Shown here: in pieces, positions 8,029 through 16,450 of the stretch
How positions within the stretch are numbered: position 1 is the stretch's first letter
Layout of the letters: each line of letters opens with the position of its first letter
Assembly (NCBI GenBank): GCA_034420475.1
Contig: DAOULH010000087.1
Location: 1 to 64,000, forward strand
Source of the DNA: Bin87 sp034420475
GTDB lineage: Bacteria > Chloroflexota > Dehalococcoidia > Lucifugimonadales > UBA3495
DNA length: 64,000 nt
Direction of reading: 5' to 3'
Made by a program: the position numbers and the translations under genes
Notes under the pieces: model-generated
What the model saw: the letters and a program-made list of their open reading frames with translations, nothing else
What the model was told of the DNA's origin: nothing
Databases searched by the model: none

Positions 8029-8138
8029 GGCATGGCACCGTCCGGAAGATTAGCCGTGGGTCGGCTTGACCTGAGTGTATTAGGCGGTCGGTTGGGTACG
8101 CTATGGGCTGCTGTCATCAAAAACTTGGCCGCCCCGTT
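7846..8138. repeat. Direct repeat copy B
   Basis: Partner of 6800-7104. The identity ends at GGCCGCCCCG near 8138, exactly where the YedK/SRAP fragment begins, which marks a recombination junction. Confidence 0.7.
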
Positions 8139-8354
8139 CACCGAATGCCGGTCATCCTGCCGCCGGAACAGTTCGACGCATGGCTCTCCGACCGTACCGA
8201 GCCCGCCGAGCTCCTGGCATTGTTGGGCAGTCGGGATTGGCCGGACATGTCGGTCCGCGAGGTTGCAACGGCAGTCAACCGGGTGGCCAACGATGGGCCG
8301 CACCTGATCGATGCCGGCGCGCCGGTCGAAACGGCGCCGCGCCTGTTCCCGTAG
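8139..8354 (+). pseudogene. C-terminal fragment of a YedK/SRAP (HMCES-type) protein
   Basis: The plus-strand frame reads HRMPVILPPEQFDAWLSD, then VREVATAVNRVANDGPHLID, to TAG at 8352-8354. HRMPVILP, the VNxVxNDGP segment and a terminal LIxP-like end are hallmarks of the C-terminal third of SOS-response-associated proteins. These crosslink abasic sites through an N-terminal Cys2 and an Asn, all of which are missing here. The fragment starts right at the end of the duplicated segment, so the 5' part was lost in the same rearrangement. Confidence 0.7.
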
Positions 8355-8382
8355 ATCATCTCGGTGACCGGATTCCCCCAGG

Positions 8383-10611
8383 TTAGTCGTTCCCCACCTC
8401 GGCGGCCTCCGCGGCCAGCTCCAGTTCGTCTTCATCTTCATCTTCGTCTTCGTCCGCGACGAGTTCAGGCGGACGCAGCGGCAGGTCGATGGTCATCTCG
8501 GTGAACTCGCCCGGCTGGGATTCCACCAGGATCTCGCCGCCGTGGCGGCGAACGATGTCGTTGCAGATTGACAGGCCGAGGCCCGTTCCCTTGTCCGTGG
8601 GCTTGGTGGTGAAGAAGGGGTTGAACACCTTTTCGATGACTTCCGGCGGCATCCCGGTGCCGTTATCCCGGATCTTGATGTGGACCCGTTCGTCGTCGTG
8701 CCGAGTGGACAGCCACAGGGTTGGAGAGTAATCAGACCCATCTCCGGCCTGCGTCAGGGTCATGCGTTTTTCGTTGGTCGCGTAGCAGCCATTGTTGACG
8801 ATATTAAGGAATACGCGACCCAGGTCCTGCGGATTGACGTCAAGTTCGCCCATAGATTCGTCAAAGTCGTACTGCAAGTCCAGTTGGAAGTTGGGGTCCA
8901 CCGCCCGGACGCTGTGGTAAGCCAGACGGGCGTGTTCGTCCAGGAGGTTGTTGATGTTGGTGGGTTGATGCCCCACCGATTCCCGGCTCATCATCAGCAT
9001 GTCGTGAACGATGCGGTCGGCGCGGTCGCCGTGGGTGCGGATGCGCTCCAGGTTCTCCGTCAGGTCGTTGAAGATATCTTCCAGCAGGTCCCGCTGTTCC
9101 TCGTTGAGCTGGCCGTCTTCGTTCTCTTCCAGGGTTTCCTTCATTTCCTCAAGCAGATCTTCGGAAGCTTCGGAGAAGTTCTTGACGAAGTTCAGCGGGT
9201 TGCGGATTTCGTGCGCCACTCCGGCGGTGAGCTCGCCCAGCGCGGCCAGTTTTTCCCGCATCACGATCTGGCCCTGGGCAGTGTTGAGATCCGTAAGGGC
9301 CTGTTCCAGTTCGCCGTTCTTGCCCTGCAGCTCTTCGGCCAACTGCTCCACCAGGTTCAAGCGCTGGATTTCGATGGCGTGCTGACGGAATATCTCCAGC
9401 GCCGCCGCCATTTCGGCCACCTCGTCCCGGCCCTTGATTTCCGCCCGGGCTTCCAGGTCTCCGCCAGCCATTTGCCGCATCCACTGCGACAGCATCTCGA
9501 TGCGGTGCAGGAGGACCCGCCCCACGAACAGCCACGCGATCAGGATCGCGCCGACGACGCTGAAGCCGGTGATGGCCAGGAGCAACGTGCGGCCGGTGAA
9601 AATCGCCTGATCCGAGGCGGCGGTGGCAACCTCCGCGCTGCTCCGGGCGGTCTGTACCAGGAACTCCATCTCACCGAGCAGCAGCACGGCGATGTCGTGG
9701 TTGTTGCCCAGCAACACCACCTGGAGGTCCGCAAGTTCGAGCTGACGCGCGCGCAGTTCGAAACTGTTTCCATCGCCCTGCCCCATTTCCAGCAAACGTG
9801 AGAACAGCGGCGTCAGTTCCGGGTGAATTTCGTGGTCCGCCAATCGGCTCAGGTTACGGTTGATGTGAAAGACCGCGGACTCGAACCGTTCCCGCAGGGG
9901 CTCGATCAGCGATGGATCGGACACCGTCCCGGCGCTGGCCAGAATTTGCGTGGCGATGTTCACGTTGCTGTGAAGCTCGGACAGATAATGGAGTTCGGTG
10001 AGCTCGTCCTCTGCCCGGTAGGCCACCTGCTCCGCCGGCGGTTCGCCCAATCCCAGGTAACCGGTAACCGTGTAAAACAGCTGGTCGTCCCTGGCCGGAG
10101 TGAGGATGTGGTCAAGTTGAAACCTCAGATCAGTCAGCTCACGCTGCCGCGCGTCCGCCTGGTCCTCCAGGGCAAACCGCTCCGATATTCCTTTCTTCAT
10201 GTCGTTGATGTTGAGCAACAACGTATCCGAGTAGGATCGGATGCGGATGAACCGTTCCAGGTCGTCCGTGATCGAGCGTTCTTCCAGTACCGCCAACTGA
10301 TCGTCGAAAGCCTGATAGGCCTCGACAATTCGCTCGCTCACTACGGCGACCTCGTCCTCAGTTGTAGCGGAAGGCAGCGCGGCGGCGTCGGCGACCAGGG
10401 CGCTGCTGAACTGGGCAACGTCAAAAGCGGTGGCCAGTTCCGGAACACTGCGTTCGTTGACCCGGTTCTGAGCGTCACCCACCCGGTCGAAGGAAAACCA
10501 TCCCACCAGCGCCGCCGCGAAGGTCAGACAAACCGCGCCGCCAAGCGCCAGGTACAACTGGGAAGAAATGCGATAACGGAGTTCGAGGAATTTGGTCAGC
10601 GCTGCCATCAT
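8383..10611 (-). CDS. Membrane sensor histidine kinase
   Basis: 742 residues. A first membrane helix at about 19-41 and a second at about 342-366 flank a 300-residue external, mostly helical sensor region. HAMP (360-415) and a coiled coil follow. The HisKA box ALGELTAGVAHEIRNPLNFV places the phosphorylated His at 467. The ATPase domain shows N-box FLNIVNNGCYA, G1 DNGTGMP and FFTTKPTDKGTGLGLSI. The tail is an acidic run. Its ATG overlaps the stop of the binding-lipoprotein gene by 4 bases (10608-10611), so the lipoprotein probably presents a ligand to this kinase. No dedicated response regulator follows; the receiver-PP2C protein upstream is the natural target. Confidence 0.93.
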   Translation of the reverse strand: MMAALTKFLELRYRISSQLYLALGGAVCLTFAAALVGWFSFDRVGDAQNRVNERSVPELATAFDVAQFSSALVADAAALPSATTEDEVAVVSERIVEAYQAFDDQLAVLEERSITDDLERFIRIRSYSDTLLLNINDMKKGISERFALEDQADARQRELTDLRFQLDHILTPARDDQLFYTVTGYLGLGEPPAEQVAYRAEDELTELHYLSELHSNVNIATQILASAGTVSDPSLIEPLRERFESAVFHINRNLSRLADHEIHPELTPLFSRLLEMGQGDGNSFELRARQLELADLQVVLLGNNHDIAVLLLGEMEFLVQTARSSAEVATAASDQAIFTGRTLLLAITGFSVVGAILIAWLFVGRVLLHRIEMLSQWMRQMAGGDLEARAEIKGRDEVAEMAAALEIFRQHAIEIQRLNLVEQLAEELQGKNGELEQALTDLNTAQGQIVMREKLAALGELTAGVAHEIRNPLNFVKNFSEASEDLLEEMKETLEENEDGQLNEEQRDLLEDIFNDLTENLERIRTHGDRADRIVHDMLMMSRESVGHQPTNINNLLDEHARLAYHSVRAVDPNFQLDLQYDFDESMGELDVNPQDLGRVFLNIVNNGCYATNEKRMTLTQAGDGSDYSPTLWLSTRHDDERVHIKIRDNGTGMPPEVIEKVFNPFFTTKPTDKGTGLGLSICNDIVRRHGGEILVESQPGEFTEMTIDLPLRPPELVADEDEDEDEDELELAAEAAEVGND

Positions 10612-11930
10612 TTGTCTTTACTCCCCAAAACATCCTGCGGCAGGACATCCAGCGGAATGTATTGGCCTTCGTCCCCGATCATCGTCAGGAAGACCTCATC
10701 AGACCACTGGTTGCCCTCTTCCTGGCTGTAACGCAACTCCACGCCATTTATGTCGATTGGCTGGGCATTGCGGAGCGCGCTCAAAAAACAGGCCCGGGTC
10801 ACATCGTCGCCGCACCGCTCCAGGCCGGCAATGGCGAGACGGCCGGCCATGTAGCCCTCCAGGGAGACGAAACCCGGCTCCACCTCGGGATCGTATTCTG
10901 CCAACGCTTTCAGGTAAGCGGCAACCACCGGGTTCGACGTGTCTGTGGGAAAGGGGACCACCTGGGTGACAATCACGCCCTTGCCACCGGTGCCCAGCTC
11001 CTCGGCCAGGGCGTTGCTCCCGACGAACGAAACGGTCATGAACACCGGATCCATCCCTATTTCCCGAGCCCAGGCGATGACCGCGGCCACCGGTTTGTAG
11101 GCGCCAATCACGATGATCGCTTCGGGGCGTCCCTTCCGCACGTCCAGCAATCCGGTTTTCACCGCAGTGGTATTGCGTTGGTAAAGCCCGACGGCTACCG
11201 GCTTCATGGGTTCCCCGTCCGAGCCGTAGCGCCGATCCAACGCTGCCTTGGCCCCATTGAACCCGGCCCGGCCGAAAGAGTCGTCCTGGTACATGACCGC
11301 GATGCGCTCGATGCCCAGGTCCTCGGTCAGGCGTTCGACCATCTCCTCGGTTTCCTGGTTGTAAGAAGACCTGAGATTGATCACGCTGCGCAGCTTGGAG
11401 TCTCGCAGGAACGCGGCTCCCGTGAAGGGCGCGATGTAGGGCACCCCGGCCGCTTCCGCCACCGGCACCGCGGAACGCGACGTCGGCGTACCGACCGCTC
11501 CGATCAAGGCGAAGACATTCTCTTCTTCGATGAGTTCCGTTGTGTTGGAGATCGCAAATTCCGGCTCATAGGTGTCGTCGCGGGTCACTAACACCAGTTG
11601 ACGCCCGTTCACTCCGCCGGCTCGATTGACTTCAGTGAACGCGGTTTCAATTCCATGGCGCAGGCTGATGCCCAACTGCCCGGAGGGGCCGGTGAATGCT
11701 GCCGACTGCCCGAATACTATGTGGTCGTCAAATACGCCCGGGTCTTCGCGGGCCACCGTGGTCGACAGGGTCAAGTGCGGCGGCGTGGAGGCGGGCGCGG
11801 CAACCGCCGGCGCCTCGTCAAGGGAGGCGTTCGCGTCCGTGTCAGCGTCCGGGCCACACGCCGCCAGCCCCAGCAGACACACTGCCACGATGGTCCAAAG
11901 TGTCTTCGCGATACGATTGGCCCGGTACAC
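10608..11930 (-). CDS. Branched-chain amino acid-type substrate-binding lipoprotein (LivJ/K family)
   Basis: 440 residues from GTG 11930, with GAGG 7 nt upstream. A lipoprotein signal ends in the lipobox LGLAAC (Cys25), followed by a Thr/Pro/Ala linker. The periplasmic-binding type I fold starts at IVFGQSAAFTGPSGQLGISL, with VNRAGGVNGRQLVLVTRDD and an inter-lobe AVMYQDDSFGRAGFNGAKAA segment. No Liv permease or ATPase genes adjoin it. It overlaps the histidine kinase gene and follows partner-switching genes, so it is more likely a sensory ligand binder than a transporter part. Ligand unknown. Confidence 0.85.
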   Translation of the reverse strand: MYRANRIAKTLWTIVAVCLLGLAACGPDADTDANASLDEAPAVAAPASTPPHLTLSTTVAREDPGVFDDHIVFGQSAAFTGPSGQLGISLRHGIETAFTEVNRAGGVNGRQLVLVTRDDTYEPEFAISNTTELIEEENVFALIGAVGTPTSRSAVPVAEAAGVPYIAPFTGAAFLRDSKLRSVINLRSSYNQETEEMVERLTEDLGIERIAVMYQDDSFGRAGFNGAKAALDRRYGSDGEPMKPVAVGLYQRNTTAVKTGLLDVRKGRPEAIIVIGAYKPVAAVIAWAREIGMDPVFMTVSFVGSNALAEELGTGGKGVIVTQVVPFPTDTSNPVVAAYLKALAEYDPEVEPGFVSLEGYMAGRLAIAGLERCGDDVTRACFLSALRNAQPIDINGVELRYSQEEGNQWSDEVFLTMIGDEGQYIPLDVLPQDVLGSKDK

Positions 11931-12038
11931 CCAGTAGCCTCTAATCTGACCGGACGATGGCGCTGCGGCATCAGGAACGGCAGCCTGACAACTATCCGCG
12001 GATCGATGCGCTCGCAGTCGAAACCGGAACCGCCGGAT

Positions 12039-12452
12039 TCACTCCGACTTGCGCTTGGTCATCGCCAGCTTGTTCTTGCCGTCTTCTCTGCTGTACCACA
12101 TCTCGTCCATCATCGACCGCACCAGGTGGATGCCGAGCCCGCCGATGGGTCGGTTGCCCAGCGGGGCGGAAATGTCGGGGGTCTCCTGATCGATCAGGGG
12201 ATTGAACGGCCGGCCGTCGTCCGAGATCTCGACGGTGACCCTCTCTTCATCAGAGGCAAGCGATATCTCGATGTCCCCCGTTGCGCCGCTGTAATTGACG
12301 ATGTTGACGCCCAATTCTTCCAGGACCAGGTTCAGCTTGAAAACCAAGTCGGGCGGCCAGTTGTCTCGCTCCGCGAACTCTTCGACCGCCGCCGGGATCA
12401 ATTCCAGCTGCTCATGACTGGGAGCAATCTTCAAAAACACGTGGGCGCTCAT
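12039..12452 (-). CDS. RsbW/SpoIIAB-like serine kinase (anti-sigma type ATP-binding protein)
   Basis: 137 residues from ATG 12452, two bases after the stop of the phosphatase gene. GHKL-type ATPase signatures are present: VLEELGVNIVNYS (N-box with catalytic Glu and Asn), EISDDGRPFNP (G1) and PIGGLGIHLVRSMMDE (G2). In partner switching such kinases phosphorylate a STAS antagonist and release or bind a target. The matching STAS protein (13700-14038) and PP2C phosphatase (12455-13624) sit just upstream in the same operon. No sigma factor gene is nearby, so the output may be non-transcriptional. Confidence 0.88.
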   Translation of the reverse strand: MSAHVFLKIAPSHEQLELIPAAVEEFAERDNWPPDLVFKLNLVLEELGVNIVNYSGATGDIEISLASDEERVTVEISDDGRPFNPLIDQETPDISAPLGNRPIGGLGIHLVRSMMDEMWYSREDGKNKLAMTKRKSE

Positions 12453-12454
12453 GG

Positions 12455-13624
12455 TCAGGTCTCGCTGCGACGGAAAATGAGGCACGTGATGTCGTCAAAC
12501 TGCGCGGTGTTCCCGGCGAATTGGTTCACGGCGTCAAACACCGCCTGGGTCCATGCCCCGGCATCCTGGACCGGCTGCCCCGTAAACACCCGCTGCAGCC
12601 GGTCCATTCCGAACTCCTCCCCATCCTCGTTCACGGCCTCAGTGACGCCGTCGGTGTAAAAGACTACGGTATCACCGGCAGAAATGGAAATCGTTCTTTC
12701 GTCGTAATCCATGCCCGGCATCACCCCCAACGCGATGCCGTTGGTGCCGGGCAGCACCGTGGAAGTCCCGTCAACGTGGGCGATCAGAGGCGCGTTGTGG
12801 CCGCCATTGGCGTAGGTCATTTCCCCGGTCGCCGGATCGTACACCGCGTAGAACAGGGTGACGAACATCATGGCGTCGTTGTCGTCGTACAGCAGGTCGT
12901 TCACTTCCGTAAGGACTTCCCGCGGGGATTTCAGCCCCATGGCCGCGCTCTTGAGGAGAGTGCGGCTGGCCATCATGAACAGCGCGGCGGGCACGCCCTT
13001 GTCCGACACATCCGCCACGGCCAGTCCAATCCGGCCATTGTCCAGATAAACGACGTCAAAGAAGTCACCGCCCACGACCCGGGCCGGGATCATGCTCCCG
13101 TAGATCTGGAAACCGGGCTGTTTAGGAAACTCCGTGGGCAGGATCGACTGCTGCATCTTGTTGGCGACGTCGAGCTCGTTTTCCAGCGCCACCAGCCGCT
13201 CGCGTGACGCCGTCGCCTCTCGCCAGGCTTCGAGGTTGGACAACGCCCGTTCAATGGTGATGCGCAGGTCGTCAAAATCGACCGGCTTGGTGACGAAATC
13301 GAACGCCCCGAGGTTCATTGCGGAGCGAATATTTTTCATATCTCCGTAAGCGGAGATGATTACGGCGTGTATGTCGGGAGCGACGTCCGGTATATGCGAC
13401 AACAACGCCAGTCCGTCCATCTGAGGCATGTTGATGTCGGACAGCACCATATCGATTTCGTCGTCTTGATTGAGAGTTTCGAGCGCTTCTACTCCATTCT
13501 GCGCGAACACGAACTGGTAGCGCCCCGAGCGAATGGCCCGCCGCATCCGCTGCAATACCAGCGGCTCCAGGTCGGGCTCGTCGTCGACCACCAGTATCCG
13601 GTATGGCCCTGACGTATCTGCCAT
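12455..13624 (-). CDS. Response regulator receiver with SpoIIE/RsbU-type PP2C phosphatase
   Basis: 389 residues from ATG 13624 (MADTSGPYRILVVDDEPD). Residues 1-125 are a receiver domain: acidic pair VVDDE, phosphoacceptor Asp in MVLSDINMPQMDG, the later YGDMKN and the conserved Lys in DFVTKPVDF. A coiled linker (ASRERLVALENELDVANKMQ) leads to a PP2C domain with GGDFFDVVYL, VADVSDKGVPAALFM, YANGGHNAPLI and VFYTDGVTEA, the last three giving metal-binding Asp and Gly residues. It should dephosphorylate the neighbouring STAS protein when phosphorylated by a histidine kinase such as that at 8383-10611. Confidence 0.93.
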   Translation of the reverse strand: MADTSGPYRILVVDDEPDLEPLVLQRMRRAIRSGRYQFVFAQNGVEALETLNQDDEIDMVLSDINMPQMDGLALLSHIPDVAPDIHAVIISAYGDMKNIRSAMNLGAFDFVTKPVDFDDLRITIERALSNLEAWREATASRERLVALENELDVANKMQQSILPTEFPKQPGFQIYGSMIPARVVGGDFFDVVYLDNGRIGLAVADVSDKGVPAALFMMASRTLLKSAAMGLKSPREVLTEVNDLLYDDNDAMMFVTLFYAVYDPATGEMTYANGGHNAPLIAHVDGTSTVLPGTNGIALGVMPGMDYDERTISISAGDTVVFYTDGVTEAVNEDGEEFGMDRLQRVFTGQPVQDAGAWTQAVFDAVNQFAGNTAQFDDITCLIFRRSET

Positions 13625-13699
13625 GATTCCGTCCCCGACGGGCGGCCTGCGCCCAATCACCGTGAGTTTGACCCCGCGAAGCCGATCACCCGTAAAGGA

Positions 13700-14038
13700 C
13701 TACCCTTTCAGCGCGGATATGGCCTCTTCCTGCGACGGATGGATAGCGATTACCTGGTCGAAACCGCTGATTTCGAAAACTTCCCGCACGGTCCCCGACA
13801 GTGCGCACAGCGCGAAGCCGGAATTCTGCCGCTGCAGGGTCTTCGCAGTTTGCAGAACCACGCGCAGGCCGGCACTGCTGATGTACGTAAGCTTTTCCAT
13901 GTCGAGGATAACCACCTGGTCGGTGGGTTCGATGGCCGCATCCAGATCTTCAAGGAAACGCTGCGCGTTGGTGCTGTCGACACGTTCGGCAGCCTCAATG
14001 ATCAAAGTGCCCTCATTCCTCTGGAACTCGATTGCCAT
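13700..14038 (-). CDS. STAS-domain anti-anti-sigma factor (RsbV/SpoIIAA-like)
   Basis: 112 residues from ATG 14038, with CAGGAGACAACACC upstream. The STAS core reads VVILDMEKLTYISSAGLRVV (about 42-61). The SSAGL loop holds the serine expected to be phosphorylated by an RsbW-type kinase, and the C terminus carries VFEISGFDQVIAIHPS, typical of the family. It is the first gene of the minus-strand signalling operon, and its product should be the substrate of both the kinase (12039-12452) and the phosphatase (12455-13624). Confidence 0.92.
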   Translation of the reverse strand: MAIEFQRNEGTLIIEAAERVDSTNAQRFLEDLDAAIEPTDQVVILDMEKLTYISSAGLRVVLQTAKTLQRQNSGFALCALSGTVREVFEISGFDQVIAIHPSQEEAISALKG

Positions 14039-14389
14039 GGTGTTGTCTCCTGGATTGCGCTGGCAGTTAGGCAGTTATTGGAGGCGCTGGCTGACACGCC
14101 TGGCGCGCCAGCAGCCCATGCCGATTTTCAAAGAATTGTATCATCGAATCGGATTTGTGCACCCTAATTTCCACCCCGTTTATCACGTTAATGCCCGGCT
14201 TTGATCTTAACGGACGCAACGTTGTCTCTCCTCAAATGCGCATTGCCGGCGCGGGTCTGCAAGCGCCCCGTCCGCTGACGGGCATCCGCGCTTCTTCAGC
14301 TGAGTCTGCGCGTTGACGGAACCGTCACCGGCAAATAGACTGCGTGCAATTCGAACGTCGTCAAGGCTCTGATTCGGAGGAGAATCACG
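14039..14389. other. Divergent promoter region
   Basis: About 350 bases between the STAS operon (leftward) and the selenoprotein gene (rightward). A minus-strand TACAAT near 14133-14138 could be a -10 box for the STAS operon, without a clear -35. On the plus strand only the GGAGGAG at 14373-14379 is obvious, a ribosome-binding site for the gene at 14390. Nothing else is supported. Confidence 0.35.
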
Positions 14390-16111
14390 ATGAAGTTGCA
14401 GATCATGTCCCCGGCTGCCGCGCGCGTCGATTTCAAGGTGCCGCCCGCCGCCCGCCTGGATACCCTGGAAGGCAAGACCATCGGCCTCTACAACAACATG
14501 ACCGGCGGGGCCGACGTAGCGGTCAACCGCGTCGCCGAGCATCTCAGTCGTCGTTTCAGCAATGTCAGATTCGAAAGCTACGGCGGCAATCTACGCAACG
14601 GCCGTCCGGCCTTGAGCCGAGGCGTGCATATCGACGACGACGAAGCCGGCCGTATCGCCGTCGAAGTGGATGCCATGGTGGGAGCCGCCGCGCATTGAGG
14701 GGGCTGCACGTCGTGGCTTGCCCACGACATGGTTGCCATGGAAAAGGCCGGCGTGCCCTCGGTGGGCATCGCCGCGCGCAGTTTCGCCCGGGCCTGGCAG
14801 TCCTGCGTCGACGGCTGGGGCCAGCCCGCCACTGCCTTCGTCACCATCCCCCACGCCTGCACCGGACAACAACCCGACTACATCCACAGGATGGTGGATG
14901 AGCAGATCGACAACATCATCCTCGGACTGACCCGGATGTCGGCATCCGCCGACCTATCCGGCGGCGCCAACGGCCACAGCGAGACCGACGTCTTCACCGT
15001 GGAACTGGACGACACGCCCCTGGGCCTGGACGCGGTTAACCGCTTCATGGAAGAGCGCGACTGGAGCGACGGGATGCCCATAGTGCCGCCCACTCCGGCC
15101 GCCGTCGAGGCGATGCTCAAGGGCACTCGCCGCGACCCGCAGGACGTGGTCATGGTCATGGAGCCCGGCTTCGGCCTGGCCACCGTGGAAAAGGTCGCCA
15201 TCAACGCCGTGATGGCCGGTTGCCAGCCGGCGCAGTTCCCCATCCTGTTGGCCGCCCTGGAGTGCATCGCCCAGCCGGAGATGAACCACCGCGATATGCA
15301 GGTGTCCGGCCACACCGAGGCCCCGTTGATCCTGGTCAACGGTCCCATCGCCGCCAAGGCTGGCATCAACTACGGCACCTCGGCCATGGGCCCGGGCGTG
15401 GTCAACAAGGCCAACACCGCCATCGGCCGGGCGCTGCGCCTCTGCCTGATCAACATCGGCTACTGCAAGGCCGGCGCTGGCGACCCCAACTTCATCGGCC
15501 TGCCCACCAAGTTCGGCATGTGCATCGCCGAGAATGAAGAGGTCAGCCCCTGGCAGCCCTACCACGTTGACAAAGGGTTCCGCGCCGACGAGAGCGCGGT
15601 CACCGTGATCACCGTCACCGGCCCCACCGACATCCTCGATGCGGGTTCCCGCAACCACGAGGACACGCTGAACAACATCGCCTCCATGATGTTTTATCGT
15701 CATGCCGGCGGCGGCAGCTGGATCAAGGGGCGTCAGTCGGCCCAGGTAGGCCACACCAACCAGCGGGTTGAATACCAGAGCCCGTACCATCCCATCATGC
15801 TCAGCCCCTCCCGCGCAGTGATCCTGCAGGAAGCCGGCTTCAGCAAGCGCGCCACCCAGGAATGGCTGCACGAACACTGCCGCGCCTCGCTGCGCGACGC
15901 CATCGGCCCGGCCGGAATGCCCACCGACGCCAACGGCAAGTGGCTGCGCTATCCGGAACTCCAGCGCCTCGCCGACGACCCCGAGGCCACCATCCCCGCG
16001 CTGGAAGACCCGGAACAGTACCTGCTGTTCGTCACCGGCGGCTCCACCCACTACGCCAACTTCTTCTACGGCACCTACGGCATCGCCACCATGCCCGTCG
16101 AGGACGTGTAA
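14390..16111 (+). CDS. UGSC-family selenoprotein with large C-terminal domain (in-frame TGA = Sec103)
   Basis: ATG 14390 (GGAGGAG upstream) opens a frame to TGA at 14696-14698; the frame resumes without shift and continues to 16111. Read through, the product is 573 residues. Around the TGA the protein reads GAAAH-U-GGC-TSWLAHDMVAMEKAGVPSV. UGSC-family proteins carry U/C-G-S-C-T-S-W at this point, after an ADV-type helix such as DVAVNRVAEHLSRRF, which is also present. U103 and Cys106 form a UxxC redox pair. The hairpin directly after the TGA fits a bacterial SECIS. Residues about 200-573 form a second unrecognised domain (NRFMEERDWSDGMPIVPPTP, CQPAQFPILLAALE, INYGTSAMGPG). Function is unknown; a thiol/selenol redox or transferase role is inference. 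Genome-wide selA/selB/selC are outside the window. Confidence 0.85.
14699..14728 (+). promoter_or_regulatory. Candidate bacterial SECIS hairpin
   Basis: Directly 3' of the TGA at 14696-14698, GTCGTGG (14710-14716) pairs perfectly with CCACGAC (14722-14728) around a 5-nt loop CTTGC. The stem starts 11 nt after the TGA, the distance expected for SelB-binding hairpins in bacteria, and the loop contains a G and U residues. It lies wholly inside the coding sequence. Confidence 0.7.
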
Positions 16112-16123
16112 GGAAAGGCCGCC

Positions 16124-16450
16124 ATGATGATAACCCAGGATGTGCATGACACCATCGTCAAGATGGTAGATGAGGATCTGACCGGCAGATTCAAAGGTGA
16201 GATTGAATTCGGCCCCATCGACATCCAACAGGAGATCGACCAGTACGGAGATCCCTATCTGCACATCCGCATCGTGTTCGATGGCGACCAGGGCAAACTG
16301 GACTCCAAGTGGACCAGCGGCCTGATCGCGCGTCTGCTCCCCCAACTGGTTGACCTGGGGATCAAACACGTCCCTCACACTTCGTTCTTCGGCAAAGAGG
16401 GTTGGGAGACCTACAAGGAGAAAAGCCGGCGTTGGAACCAAATGATCTGA
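16124..16450 (+). CDS. Hypothetical protein paired with HEPN gene
   Basis: 108 residues, 12 bp after the selenoprotein stop. It is a mixed alpha-beta protein (GEIEFGPIDIQQEIDQYGDP, LHIRIVFDGDQGKL, LPQLVDLGIKHVPHTSFFG). Its last 19 bases overlap the start of the HEPN-like gene at 16432. Two-gene units of this kind, a small protein followed by a HEPN protein, are usual for toxin-antitoxin modules, with the first gene in the antitoxin or nucleotidyltransferase position. I see no nucleotidyltransferase motif here. Function unassigned. Confidence 0.65.
   Translation: MMITQDVHDTIVKMVDEDLTGRFKGEIEFGPIDIQQEIDQYGDPYLHIRIVFDGDQGKLDSKWTSGLIARLLPQLVDLGIKHVPHTSFFGKEGWETYKEKSRRWNQMI

Noticed and set aside
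8103..8144. First 14 residues of the open frame that leads into the YedK fragment
   Set aside because: They read through the duplicated nuclease upstream segment and are not part of the YedK family; the homologous part starts at about 8139.
8680..9801. 373-residue plus frame opposite the histidine kinase
   Set aside because: Antisense of kinase coding sequence; the kinase motifs are complete on the minus strand.
14696..14698. TGA as a true stop, making 14390-14698 and 14729-16111 two separate genes
   Set aside because: The frames are in phase, the motif crosses the TGA, and the second frame would start in mid-domain with no ribosome-binding site.
14954..16441. 495-residue minus frame opposite the selenoprotein
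   Set aside because: Val/Gly/His-rich mirror composition typical of antisense reading in GC-rich genes; the plus frame has clear motifs.
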